Source: Alphaproteobacteria bacterium (GTDB lineage Bacteria > Pseudomonadota > Alphaproteobacteria > Micropepsales > Micropepsaceae). Taken from it: a stretch of 64,000 bases of DNA. The DNA lies in contig WGNJ01000014.1 of assembly GCA_016124635.1 (NCBI GenBank), forward strand, positions 91,476-155,475, read 5' to 3'. This document shows, piece after piece, positions 1-8,055 of this stretch (position 1 is the stretch's first letter; the number at the start of each line of letters is the position of its first letter). A program made the position numbers and the translations under genes. Under the pieces are notes generated by a model that worked only from the letters and a program-made list of their open reading frames with translations, did no database searches and had not been told where the DNA came from.

Positions 1-1
1 A

Positions 2-100
2 GAAGACGGCATGTACGCGTATTTTGATTATGTGTCGACAAAAGAGGGGCGCGCAGACGTGACACGGCGCCTGAAGTCATCGCTCGCTCACGGCAAGTAA
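2..100 (+). CDS. C-terminal end of an unidentified protein (cut by window edge)
   Basis: An open frame runs from the first bases to a TAA stop at 98-100. It gives about 32 residues, starting near EDGMYAYFDYVSTKEG and ending in a basic helix-like tail LKSSLAHGK. The start lies left of the window. The tail is too short to assign to a family, so no function is proposed. The next 290 bases hold no convincing gene, only two short leftward open frames that look like chance. Confidence 0.5.
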   Translation, partial: EDGMYAYFDYVSTKEGRADVTRRLKSSLAHGK

Positions 101-392
101 GGCGCTGAAACCGATCCCAAGAGTGCGAACACGCCTGCAGTCTTAAGGCCAATCGACGAACAGATCAGCGATGCCTACGACGAAAGAGGCAAGTGAGCGC
201 GACGCAAACCGATCACGGTGCAGCATCTGAGCTGCGCATACGGCAACGCCGTCATCATTACCTTTGAGGTCTTGGGGCGCGGGTGACGACCGGGCGCCCG
301 CGGCGCCGAAAGCGCCCGGCGGAAGCCTTTGCGGATGATGCAAAAACCGGCATAGTTCCCGGCAAACATATTTTAGTACCGGGGGAAATGCG

Positions 393-1649
393 TTGAGCGG
401 GTCGGGGGAAATGCCCAGCAGAGGCTGGGCAACCTATTACGTCGTCATTTTGACGGCCATGTTGTCGCTCAATTTGATGGACCGCCAGCTTCTCGCGGTC
501 GTCGCCGAGCCGATCAAGATCGAGTTCGCGTTGACCGACACGCAGCTCGGTCTCTTGACCGGGCTGATCTTCGCCGGTGTCTTTGCGCTCGCCTCAATCC
601 CGGTCGCCTGGCTTGCAGATCATGCCAATCGCGTGGCGATCCTGACGGTCTGCGGCACGCTGTGGTCGTTGACCACGCTCGCGACCGGCGTCGTGAACGG
701 TTTCTCGCAAATGGTGCTGACGCGCGCCGGCCTCGCGGTCGGCGAGTCCGGTTGTCATCCCTGCGCTGTGTCGTTGATCGCCGGCTACGTGCCGGTGGAG
801 CGGCGGGGCAGGGCGCTTGCCATCTATTCGATGGCGGGCCCGATCGGCTTTCTTGTCGTCGGCATCGTCGGCGGCGGCATCGCCGATCATTTTGGCTGGC
901 GCGGCTCGTTCCTGGCGCTCGGCGCGGCGAGCTTGGTGGTCGCGTTTCTGGCGGCGACGACGCTGCCTGAGCCCAAGCGCGTACCCGCACCTGAAGGCGA
1001 AACACGCCGCGAGCGCAAGGCCTATCGCCAGATCCTCGCCAAGGCGTCGTATCGCAATCTGCTGCTGGGCGCGGCGTTTGCGGGCGTTGCGACCTACGGC
1101 ATCGCCGCTTGGGCCAATGTGTTTGCCATCCGCTATTTCGGTTGGACGCCGGGCCAAGTCGGCGCGGTGTTCGGCACGCTCGGCACCATTGCGGGACTCT
1201 TCGGCACTTGGCTTGGCGGCCGCTTGTCCGATTGGCTCTCGCCGAAGGATACGCGCTGGCTGATGTGGGTGCCGGCACTCGCGGGCTTGCTCGCCATTCC
1301 CTTCGATGCAGCGGGAGCATTCGCAAACAGCGTCACGGTGCTGTTCGTGACGTCGCCGGTCGGCGTCCTATTCCGCACCTTGCCGCTGGCGCCGGTTGCC
1401 GCGGCGATCCAGCGTCTCGCGGCCGACGACGTGCGCGCCCGAGCAGCAGCGACCGTCGGCGTCCTCGGTACGCTGATGGGCCTGGGCATCGGGCCGACGG
1501 TCGTGGGCTTTCTCAGCGATGCGCTCAAGCCGTTGTTTCTGAACGACGCGCTTCGCATAGGGCTGGTGGCTCTGGTGGTGCCGCAGGCGCTTTGCGCCTA
1601 TCACTTCCTTCGCGCGGCGCGAAGCATCACGCACGAACTGATCGAATAG
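393..1649 (+). CDS. MFS transporter, spinster-like
   Basis: This is an inner-membrane transporter of the major facilitator superfamily, 418 residues with about 12 hydrophobic segments. The N-terminus (MDRQLLAVVAEPIKIEF, then LTDTQLGLLTGLIF) and the loop around VERRGRALAIYSMAGPIG fit the spinster-like MFS group common in alphaproteobacteria. The substrate cannot be read. The chosen start is TTG at 393, because a GGGGG run at 381-385 sits at good Shine-Dalgarno distance. The ATG at 411 has a similar run directly against it, which is too close. A 12-base direct repeat (380-391 and 403-414) lies across this start region. No partner gene is adjacent, so it is probably monocistronic. Confidence 0.85.
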   Translation: MSGSGEMPSRGWATYYVVILTAMLSLNLMDRQLLAVVAEPIKIEFALTDTQLGLLTGLIFAGVFALASIPVAWLADHANRVAILTVCGTLWSLTTLATGVVNGFSQMVLTRAGLAVGESGCHPCAVSLIAGYVPVERRGRALAIYSMAGPIGFLVVGIVGGGIADHFGWRGSFLALGAASLVVAFLAATTLPEPKRVPAPEGETRRERKAYRQILAKASYRNLLLGAAFAGVATYGIAAWANVFAIRYFGWTPGQVGAVFGTLGTIAGLFGTWLGGRLSDWLSPKDTRWLMWVPALAGLLAIPFDAAGAFANSVTVLFVTSPVGVLFRTLPLAPVAAAIQRLAADDVRARAAATVGVLGTLMGLGIGPTVVGFLSDALKPLFLNDALRIGLVALVVPQALCAYHFLRAARSITHELIE

Positions 1650-1939
1650 CGGCAGGCGTCGAAAAGTTTGCCGAACGCTTAAGGCGCTACCGTAGGGCAG
1701 AGCAGGGCGGCCGTCTTACCAGCCGCGCGCGCCGCCGACAGGCGGCCGATCGGCGCACAATAAGGGCGCGCAAGTTCAAGGCCCGCCAGGGATGACGGCT
1801 GCATGCCGATCGAAGGGACGCCGCTGGCGAGCGACCGGAAAGTGGTCAGCTCGATGGAGCCGGCTTCCTGGCCCTGGCGGATAGGGGCGTTTGGTGCCTA
1901 AGCTTGTGGCGCGGGGGAACGCAGGAAGAGGGACTTCCG

Positions 1940-2515
1940 ATGAGACAGTTTTTGACGCGGTTGCATGTCGCCTCGATTGATGAGTTAGGGCGCTGTCTGT
2001 TTTGTGTTCGCGCGGCGCTCGTGTCGGCTGTCGTCGCGTGGGCCGCGACCATCGCGTTGGCCGTATTCGCACCAAGCGGTATCGCGACCGTCGCTGCCGC
2101 TTTGATCGCGGTTGCGCTGACGACGCTTTGGGGCGCGCATCTAACCGCGCATGCCTTGCGCGTGGTGCAGGCGCGGCGTGTGCGAGCCGTCGTTCGCGCA
2201 GGCGTTCGTCGTCACGCGCCGACCCGACGAGAGATGGTGCGGATGTTCGCCGTGGCGTTCATCGGCATTGCGGTGGCCAGCGCGTTCGTCGCCTCGACGC
2301 GCCGTGCGCTAGCGGCGGATGAAGGTTGTCCTGAGTCGACGCCGTCGTCGTGCGGCACGAAATATTGCTGCGCCGGCCCCGCCAAGTATCACTGCTCAGG
2401 TTACACAGGCTACGCGCAGCCGTGGCGTCAGATGGTGAACTTCTGCACCAACGACGACAGCGACGAAGCGATCGCCGACCTGCGCTCGAATTGCGCCGAA
2501 CTCGTGCAATGCTAG
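1940..2515 (+). CDS. DUF3624-like membrane protein with Cys-rich C-terminal tail
   Basis: The product is 191 residues, starting at ATG 1940 with GAAGAGGGA at 1925-1933 as ribosome site. The N-terminal part (IDELGRCLFCVRAALVS, then two hydrophobic stretches ending in WGAHLTAHALR) resembles the small DUF3624 membrane family by layout and by its GRC-x2-C motif. A third hydrophobic segment (MFAVAFIGIAVASAF) precedes AADEGCPES. A roughly 65-residue Cys-rich tail follows, with seven cysteines: GCPES, SSCGTKYCCAG, YHCSG, NFCTN, SNCAE and the final C. The tail would lie outside the membrane and may form disulfides. No enzymatic motif is visible and the role is unknown. About 290 bases upstream show no other gene. 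Confidence 0.6.
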   Translation: MRQFLTRLHVASIDELGRCLFCVRAALVSAVVAWAATIALAVFAPSGIATVAAALIAVALTTLWGAHLTAHALRVVQARRVRAVVRAGVRRHAPTRREMVRMFAVAFIGIAVASAFVASTRRALAADEGCPESTPSSCGTKYCCAGPAKYHCSGYTGYAQPWRQMVNFCTNDDSDEAIADLRSNCAELVQC

Positions 2516-2564
2516 GGCGGCCTCGTTGACCGCCCTACTCGCGCCCTCCTCGTGAGGGGAGGGC
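2514..2564. terminator. two hairpins between convergent genes
   Basis: AGGGCGG (2514-2520) pairs with CCGCCCT (2530-2536), and GCCCTCC (2543-2549) pairs with GGAGGGC (2558-2564). They sit between the stops of two convergent genes. Neither is followed by a clear T tract, so termination is only suggested by position. Confidence 0.3.
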
Positions 2565-2576
2565 TCACGGCTTGCG

Positions 2577-3377
2577 TCACGGTCTATAGAAGACGTGCGT
2601 GCCTATCGTTGCGACTTTAACCATGCGTCTAGCCCACGACGGGCGCACATATCGCGCATGAAAATACATCGCGCCGCGCGCGACCTGCCTGAGCTTGCCG
2701 TGCATCGCCCGTGAGGCGATCCGCAGGGCGCGTCTCCAGGCCGAACGATCGTGGATCACGTCGGCGATGCCGTCGCAGGTGAAGGAGAATTGGCAGCCCG
2801 TCGAAAGGTGCGAGCCTTCGTAGACGACGCCGCAAATCGAATTCGGCCGGCCGGGGCTTTTGACGCGCCGGAGCACGACCTGCGCCACCGCTTCCTGGCC
2901 GCGCAGGCTTTCGCCGCGCGCCTCGAAATAGATGGCGCGCGCGAGGCATTTCTGCTCGCGGCTCCCGCGTCCGAGGCTTGCGATGACCGTTTCGGCGGCG
3001 CTGTGCTCGCCGATCGGCGCCATCATGACCGCGCCGTCTTTGATGACGAGCGTCGGACGTTCGTCCGCCGTTGCAGGAATCTCGATCTCGTCTGACGCGA
3101 CCTCATCGGATGCGACAGCCGCGCTTGCCGGAACAGCATCGCGCGTGGCATCGGGGATCGGCGTCATCATCATGACGTCGCCGGAGACGATGATCCCGGC
3201 TTTCGCATCGATGATTGCGATGGCGCCTGTGTTCACAATTGAAGCGAGAGGAGCCGCTGGGCGATCGGCAGCCGACGCCATGAGCGCCGAGGCCGATAGC
3301 AAGAGAGCGCTGGCAGTGCCGCGAAGCGCTGTTTTGAGCACAGACTTGTTGTCGCGAAGGAGCATCTTCGTTTCCAC
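2577..3377 (-). CDS. cell wall hydrolase, SleB/Hydrolase_2 family
   Basis: This is probably an exported peptidoglycan hydrolase of the SleB-like family. The C-terminal third carries the family pattern: CLARAIYFEARGE, with the presumed catalytic Glu, then GQEAVAQVVLRRV, NSICGVVYEG, CQFSFTCDG and AMYFHARYV. The N-terminus has a hydrophobic signal-like stretch (ALRGTASALLLSASALMASA). About 90 residues of low-conservation linker follow. The longest start is GTG at 3377. ATG at 3365, with GTGGA upstream, is a plausible alternative. It converges on the Cys-tailed membrane protein gene, and no operon partner is visible on its strand. Confidence 0.8.
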   Translation of the reverse strand: METKMLLRDNKSVLKTALRGTASALLLSASALMASAADRPAAPLASIVNTGAIAIIDAKAGIIVSGDVMMMTPIPDATRDAVPASAAVASDEVASDEIEIPATADERPTLVIKDGAVMMAPIGEHSAAETVIASLGRGSREQKCLARAIYFEARGESLRGQEAVAQVVLRRVKSPGRPNSICGVVYEGSHLSTGCQFSFTCDGIADVIHDRSAWRRALRIASRAMHGKLRQVARGAMYFHARYVRPSWARRMVKVATIGTHVFYRP

Positions 3378-3570
3378 TCACACTGTTGTTGGGAGCGCGC
3401 GGATATCAGCGCTGCGCGAAAACAATCCACTCGCGTCAGTGTCAGGAACCGTGTTGGTTGCAGTTCCAACTGAGGATTCCTGCGCTTACGCAAGGGTCTC
3501 GTGACGAAGATTTAATCGATCTGCGCGGAACGATTGCAGCGATTAGGTCGCGTTGACAGAAGCCGAAAAA

Positions 3571-4371
3571 TTAGCTCGTAGCGATGCGTCTCAATGTTCG
3601 CGTGCCGAAGTACGCAACGACGAGTGCCGCGATCAACGCTTCGAGCGGACCGGTGATGCGCGCATCGTACGCCGATCCTGCGACCGGAAACATTTGCCAG
3701 CTCAAATTGCACATCGCGTGGAAGACGGCGGCGGCAAAAACGCTGTGGCCGGTGTTGTTGTAAATCCAAACGGTGAGCACGCGCAGGGCCACGGTGCCGA
3801 GCGTCCACGCCGCGATCCAATCGAACGGGCGATCCACTTGCAGCAACGGGATCAAATGCCACGCCGCCCACACAACCCCGACGATGAGTGCGCCGCCGAG
3901 CGCGCCGTACTGCTCTTGCAGCGGATCGATCGCATAGCCGGACCAGCCAAGTTCCTCGAGCAGTCCGCTGACGAAAAAGACGGCGAACAGGAAAACGGCG
4001 CGCGTGATTTGCAGTTCGAACGGCGGCAACGGCAAACCCATCGCCCACATGATCCAATAGGAGGCCACCATGATCGCCGGCGCCAAGAGGAGGATCGGTG
4101 CAAACCAGCGAAGCGACGCGATACGCCGATAGTCGAAGGCGCGCTCGAGCAGCGACGACGCGGCTGACAGGCCTGCGCGGCGGTATTCGAGAATTACGGC
4201 GGCAAGCATGGGGCAGACGACCGCAAGCGCGCTGAGCGGCAGCTTGGGCAATAGCTCCTGGCCGCTGGCCCAGCCCAAGATCCAGAACGGAACGGTGAGG
4301 ACGAAGAGCAGAACGAAGAACGCGAGCGGCGATTGCCGTGCGCTCACTCTGGGCGCGCCAAGCGATGTCAT
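3571..4371 (-). CDS. CPBP family intramembrane metalloprotease
   Basis: A polytopic membrane protein of 266 residues with about eight hydrophobic segments. The CPBP (Abi/CAAX protease) signatures are present in order: EELGWSGYA near residue 139, HLIPLL near 170 and FHAMCNLSW near 218. They correspond to the Glu-Glu and His motifs of the family active site. In the first motif the usual Arg of EELGWRGYA is Ser here. The start ATG at 4371 follows the end of the mazG gene by 66 bases on the same strand, so the two may be cotranscribed. The substrate is unknown. Confidence 0.8.
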   Translation of the reverse strand: MTSLGAPRVSARQSPLAFFVLLFVLTVPFWILGWASGQELLPKLPLSALAVVCPMLAAVILEYRRAGLSAASSLLERAFDYRRIASLRWFAPILLLAPAIMVASYWIMWAMGLPLPPFELQITRAVFLFAVFFVSGLLEELGWSGYAIDPLQEQYGALGGALIVGVVWAAWHLIPLLQVDRPFDWIAAWTLGTVALRVLTVWIYNNTGHSVFAAAVFHAMCNLSWQMFPVAGSAYDARITGPLEALIAALVVAYFGTRTLRRIATS

Positions 4372-4437
4372 GGCTCGAAGCTTATGATCCCCGCTGCCGC
4401 TCGATCGTTGAGCGAAATCAAGCCGCCAGCGAGCTCG

Positions 4438-5253
4438 CTACCGGCGCCGTTCGAGTGTCTTGGCCTCATCCCAGGCTCTGTCCATCTCATCGAGCGTGAC
4501 GTCCGCGAGCTTGCGGCCACTCTTCGCGACCGTGTCTTCCACGTGCGCAAAGCGGCGGGTGAACTTGTCGTTGGTGGCGCGCAGCGCTTCCTCCGGATCG
4601 ACGCCCAGATGCCGCGCCAGGTTAACGGCGACGAAGAGGATGTCGCCGAGTTCGTCGGTCAGCTTCTCCTTCGGTGCGCCGCTCGCAACCGCATCGTTGA
4701 GCTCGCCGATCTCTTCTTCGAGCTTTTCCATCACGCGCGCCCGCTCGCGCCAATCGAAGCCGACGGTCGCCGCTCGTTTCTGAAGCTTTAACGCGCGCGT
4801 CAGGGCAGGGAAGGCGAGTGGTACGTCGTCGAGCAGGCGTTGCTTGATCTCGCCGCGCGCCGAGCGCTCGCGCCGCTTGTGTTCCTCCCACGCGACCGTC
4901 TGCGCTTCCGCCGTCTTCACATCCGCATCGCCAAACACATGCGGATGGCGGCGGATCATTTTCTCACTGATCGCATCGACGACGTCGGCGAATGAAAACG
5001 CGCCGGCTTCGGACGCCATCTGCGCATGAAAGACGACCTGGAACAGCAGATCGCCGAGCTCATCCTTGAGCGAACCGAGGTCGCCGCGCTGGATCGCGTC
5101 TGCGACCTCGTAGGCTTCCTCGATGGTGTAGGGCGCAATCGTCGCGAACGTCTGCTCGAGGTCCCACGGACAGCCGCCCTCAGGCGCTCTCAACCGTGCC
5201 ATGATACGCAAGAGCGCCTCTAAGCGTCCCGCAGACGTCGTTTCAGCGCTCAT
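4438..5253 (-). CDS. mazG: nucleoside triphosphate pyrophosphohydrolase MazG
   Basis: MazG hydrolyses NTPs and dNTPs to the monophosphate and pyrophosphate, acting in nucleotide-pool housekeeping. The 271-residue length fits full-size two-domain MazG. The first domain shows GGCPWDLEQTFATIAPYTIEEAYEV followed by LKDELGDLLFQVVFHA, the EExxE/ExxD metal-binding pattern. The second repeats it in degenerate form as LEEEIGELNDAV and KLTDELGDILFVAVNLAR. The start ATG at 5253 is preceded by GGAGAG. In many alphaproteobacteria mazG lies near the tatD-MBL block. Here it is about 14 kb away from it. Confidence 0.93.
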   Translation of the reverse strand: MSAETTSAGRLEALLRIMARLRAPEGGCPWDLEQTFATIAPYTIEEAYEVADAIQRGDLGSLKDELGDLLFQVVFHAQMASEAGAFSFADVVDAISEKMIRRHPHVFGDADVKTAEAQTVAWEEHKRRERSARGEIKQRLLDDVPLAFPALTRALKLQKRAATVGFDWRERARVMEKLEEEIGELNDAVASGAPKEKLTDELGDILFVAVNLARHLGVDPEEALRATNDKFTRRFAHVEDTVAKSGRKLADVTLDEMDRAWDEAKTLERRR

Positions 5254-5375
5254 GAAAACTCTCCAGCCGGACTGACGGCAGATGTAGAGGGCGGGGATTT
5301 CTCAGGCTACCGCTGAACGGGCGCGGGCCGTCAAAATGACGAGGAAAACCCGCTAAAACCGGCACCCGATTGTCG

Positions 5376-5391
5376 CATAATACATATTATG
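5376..5391. promoter_or_regulatory. candidate operator, inverted repeat CATAAT-N4-ATTATG
   Basis: CATAAT (5376-5381) and ATTATG (5386-5391) form a perfect inverted repeat with a 4-base centre. It lies in an AT-rich patch within the otherwise GC-rich 230-base gap between the divergent mazG and VOC genes. No regulator gene is adjacent. It could be a promoter element or a dimeric repressor site. Confidence 0.35.
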
Positions 5392-5485
5392 GGAAATAAC
5401 CGATCATCGTTTGAGTGGCCAAGCTGGGGCTTGCGGAAAAAAATATGCGCGGACTTCTATGGTCACGCACGAACCGGAGCGCACC

Positions 5486-5824
5486 ATGCAACTCAACCTC
5501 AGACGCGTTGTGATTTTCACGGCGGACCTCGCCAAGCTTGCCGCGTTCTATCGTGACGTCATCGGACTTGAGATCGCGGGCCAAGAACCCGGCTGGATCG
5601 ACTTCGCCGCCGGCGCATGCAACATCGCGCTCCATGCCGGCAAGCCCTCGCCCGGCTCTTGGCCTCCTAAGCTCGCTTTCTACACCGCGGACGTGGCCGC
5701 CGCGCGCGCGGCGCTGGCCAAGCGCGGCGCGAAGTTCGGACCGATCAAGTCGACGAAGACGTTTGACATGTGTGACGGTCGCGATCCCGACGGCAATCCG
5801 ATCCAACTCTCGAGCCGCAAATGA
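5486..5824 (+). CDS. VOC/glyoxalase superfamily protein
   Basis: A 112-residue protein with the single beta-alpha-beta-beta-beta layout of the vicinal oxygen chelate superfamily. It has NLRRVVIFTADLAKLAAFYRDVIG at the start, KLAFYTADVAAARAALAKRGAKFG in the middle and DGRDPDGNPIQLSSR at the end. VOC members act as glyoxalases, dioxygenases or resistance proteins, and the activity here cannot be assigned. ATG 5486 is chosen because CCGGAG (5474-5479) precedes it. The longer TTG-initiated frame has no family support. Its stop overlaps the next start (ATGA, 5821-5824), so the two genes are probably translationally coupled. Confidence 0.8.
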   Translation: MQLNLRRVVIFTADLAKLAAFYRDVIGLEIAGQEPGWIDFAAGACNIALHAGKPSPGSWPPKLAFYTADVAAARAALAKRGAKFGPIKSTKTFDMCDGRDPDGNPIQLSSRK

Positions 5825-6342
5825 GCACATCCAAGGTCGACGTGGCGCTCGCGCGCGCCGATGAGCGCACGGGGCTCGCCAACATGATGCAGCTCTACAT
5901 CCACGACTTCGGCGAGCTGTGGTCGCGTGAGCCGCCCGGCGAGCTCGGCGACGACGGACGCTACGCCGACTATCCGCTCGACGACTACTGGCGCCAGAAG
6001 GATCGCATTCCGCTTCTCCTCCGTTTGGACGGGCGCTTGATCGGCTTTGCGCTCGTCAACACGCATTCGCATTCGGGCCTTACCGTCGATCGCAGCATGG
6101 CCGAGTTCTTTGTCGCGCGCGCCCATCGCCGCGGCGGCGCCGGCACGATCGCAGCGCGCGAAATCTTCTCGCGCTATCCGGGTCAATGGGAGGCCGCGGT
6201 CACGCGGCGCAACACCGGTGCGCTGCCGTTCTGGCGTCACGCCATTCAAGGTCATCCGCGCGTCGACGATATCGAAGAGCGCGACTACAACACGCCCGAC
6301 TGGAACGGGCCGATCATACGCTTCCGCATCAAGCCGGCCTGA
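5821..6342 (+). CDS. GNAT family N-acetyltransferase
   Basis: A 173-residue protein with the GNAT fold. The segment RIPLLLRLDGRLIGFALVNTH gives strands 2-4. FFVARAHRRGGAGTIAAREIFSR is the acetyl-CoA pyrophosphate-binding loop (a variant R-x-x-G-x-G/A) and following helix. WEAAVTRRNTGALPFWRHAI is the C-terminal NxxAxxFW-like motif. It acetylates an unknown amine. It overlaps the upstream VOC gene by four bases and converges on the next gene on the other strand. Confidence 0.8.
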   Translation: MSTSKVDVALARADERTGLANMMQLYIHDFGELWSREPPGELGDDGRYADYPLDDYWRQKDRIPLLLRLDGRLIGFALVNTHSHSGLTVDRSMAEFFVARAHRRGGAGTIAAREIFSRYPGQWEAAVTRRNTGALPFWRHAIQGHPRVDDIEERDYNTPDWNGPIIRFRIKPA

Positions 6343-6352
6343 TTCGACAGAG

Positions 6353-6829
6353 CTACGGCGATTGTGAGGCGCAGATCGTGCGCGATGAACTTCGCACCGA
6401 CTTTACATACACCAGCACATCGCCGACGTCGGCAGCGATGCTGGCGCGCCACAGACCGCCTCTTACGACTACATGGCGCCCAAGAAAGTGTCTGTGCAGC
6501 GTCAAGTCGCTCTCGATCACACCGCGTAGCTGAATCTCTCGCAGCGTCAGCGTCGGTGGTTTCTCTTCTTCGCCTAGAAAGCGCTCGACAGCGATCTTGG
6601 TTGGGCGATCAAGCCGAAGGAATGTGGCGCGCCAGCGCCGGTCATGCGCGGGATCTTCGCCGAAACCCGGCGGTCCCCATGCCCACCGCTCGACGACGCG
6701 CCCGCTGAGCGTCACTTGCACCGCACTTTTGGAATCGTCGACGGCGTCAAGCGGCCTCGTACACCAAGCTTGCGCCGAGACCGTCGCAAACGTGGCTGAC
6801 AGAATGATCGATGCGACTGCGCCGAGCAC
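6353..6829 (-). CDS. exported DUF4431-like protein
   Basis: A 158-residue protein with a signal peptide at the N-terminus (MLGAVASIILSATFATVSAQA). The mature part has LSGRVVERWAWGPPGFGEDP, a segment ending LDRPTKIAV, and HFLGRHVVVRGGLWRA. This order (a beta-strand with GPPGFGE, then the LGxxVxVxG motif) resembles the DUF4431 family of small periplasmic proteins. The function is unknown. It starts 12 bases after the last exbD and is the final gene of the tonB-exbD unit, so it may belong to the TonB system. Confidence 0.55.
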   Translation of the reverse strand: MLGAVASIILSATFATVSAQAWCTRPLDAVDDSKSAVQVTLSGRVVERWAWGPPGFGEDPAHDRRWRATFLRLDRPTKIAVERFLGEEEKPPTLTLREIQLRGVIESDLTLHRHFLGRHVVVRGGLWRASIAADVGDVLVYVKSVRSSSRTICASQSP

Positions 6830-6841
6830 CAGCCGATAGCC

Positions 6842-7249
6842 TCAGTCGCCGGGATCTTCGGTGACGACTGAGACGTTCCGGTAACCGGCACCGCGCAGCT
6901 CGTCGAACAGTCGCACGACGTCACCGTAGTTCACGTCGCGGTCCGCACGCACGAACACCGGCGCGCCGAGATTGCCGCCCGACTTCTCGCGCAGCAGAGC
7001 AAGCAGCGAGCGCCAGTCGCCTTGCGCCTCGCCGAGCCTTTGCGTGCCGACGTGTATGGAGCCGTCCTTCTGCAAACTGACGAAGACGGGCATCACTTGC
7101 GGCGTCGCCTGCCCCGGCGGCGGCATGATGAGCGGGATATTGGTCACCGCGAGCGGCGCGGCGACCATGAAGATAATAAGGAGCACGAGCATCACGTCGA
7201 CGAACGGCGTGACGTTGATCTCGCTGCGCTGAGCAACGCGCGTTGTCAT
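6842..7249 (-). CDS. exbD: ExbD/TolR biopolymer transport protein (copy 1)
   Basis: A 135-residue ExbD-type stator subunit with a short cytoplasmic N-terminus, one membrane helix and a periplasmic domain. The helix motif INVTPFVDVMLVLLIIFM keeps the Asp that carries protons in the ExbB-ExbD channel. The periplasmic domain ends in VVRLFDELRGAGYRNVSVVTED, the usual ExbD C-terminal fold. It lies four bases behind the upstream tonB, so the two are in one transcript. No exbB is in this sub-unit. It would have to share the ExbB encoded at 9611-10543. Confidence 0.9.
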   Translation of the reverse strand: MTTRVAQRSEINVTPFVDVMLVLLIIFMVAAPLAVTNIPLIMPPPGQATPQVMPVFVSLQKDGSIHVGTQRLGEAQGDWRSLLALLREKSGGNLGAPVFVRADRDVNYGDVVRLFDELRGAGYRNVSVVTEDPGD

Positions 7250-7253
7250 CGCC

Positions 7254-7835
7254 CTAGCCGTTCAGCACGTAGTCGACGTCGACATAGACGTGCGTGCGCA
7301 CGCGGCCCGTCGCCGGATAGTGCCACTTCCTTACCGCATCCATCGCCGACTGCTCAAAGCGATATCCGGCCGGGCTGACCGAGATCACCTCGATGTCGGT
7401 CACCGAACCGTCCGCCAGGATCGTGATCGACAGGCGCACATGACCCTCGCGGCCGCCGTTGAGCGCGACCGCAGGATATGCGGGCTGCACGAACGACGTC
7501 GGCTGCTCTGGCACCGGCGCGTTCACGGCGATCGGCGCGTCGGGAGACACCGGCGTCGGCGGCTGCGGCGCCAAGTTGAGCGGCGGAACGGTCGAAGTCG
7601 GCTCGATCCTATCCACGTGATGCGGTTGAACGCGGGGCGGCTCGGGCTTGTCTTTGACGACCGGCGGCGGCGGCTCCGGCCGCTGGACCTTGAACGCGTG
7701 CTCCGGCGGCGTCGGCTGCGAAAGCGGCGGCAGGATCTGCCACGCCGTCGCGATGTAATAGAGCACGGCGAGATGAAAGATCACCGACACCAAAATCGTG
7801 GCGTTGAGAGCCGGACGGCTGAGCGCAGCATTCAT
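7254..7835 (-). CDS. tonB: TonB family energy transducer (copy 1)
   Basis: A 193-residue TonB-like protein. A single N-terminal helix (ATILVSVIFHLAVLYYIATAW) keeps the SxxxH pattern needed for coupling to ExbB/ExbD. A Pro-rich periplasmic spacer follows to about residue 115. The C-terminal TonB domain starts near PAYPAVALNGGREGHVRLSITI and ends in KWHYPATGRVRTHVYVDVDYVL. It energises outer-membrane TonB-dependent transporters, none of which are encoded in this window. GAGAGAGG precedes ATG 7835. A terminator upstream (7998-8021) separates it from the other exb genes, so it probably has its own promoter. Confidence 0.88.
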   Translation of the reverse strand: MNAALSRPALNATILVSVIFHLAVLYYIATAWQILPPLSQPTPPEHAFKVQRPEPPPPVVKDKPEPPRVQPHHVDRIEPTSTVPPLNLAPQPPTPVSPDAPIAVNAPVPEQPTSFVQPAYPAVALNGGREGHVRLSITILADGSVTDIEVISVSPAGYRFEQSAMDAVRKWHYPATGRVRTHVYVDVDYVLNG

Positions 7836-7997
7836 GGGTATCGCCTCTCTCAGTTGGAATCTTCCGTCAATCTAGCATCAATGGAAACGAAATGACGAAT
7901 CGGCGAGATCTTGCGCAATTGTCCACGACTTAGGCAGGCTAAGCCTTCCCCCCGCCCGGTGATGAAGGCGGTATCCGCGCCCGGCCAAGCAAACGAA

Positions 7998-8021
7998 AAG
8001 GCCGGTCTTGCGACCGGCCTT
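7998..8021 (-). terminator. rho-independent terminator after exbD copy 2
   Basis: The stem AAGGCCGGTC (7998-8007) pairs with GACCGGCCTT (8012-8021) around TTGC. Read leftward it is followed by TTCGTTT, so it terminates the exbB-exbD-tonB-exbD transcript ending at 8056. Confidence 0.75.
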
Positions 8022-8055
8022 GTTCTTCCTTTTTGGCGTTTCCTGGAGAGTTCTG

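Noticed and set aside
143..369. Two short leftward open frames in the first 400 bases
   Set aside because: Composition is unlike the neighbours, with no ribosome site and no family resemblance.
3445..3475. GGAAC ... GTT pairs near the SleB-type gene resembling an EcfG promoter
   Set aside because: The spacing between the elements is about 12-13 bases, not 16-17, so it does not fit the consensus.
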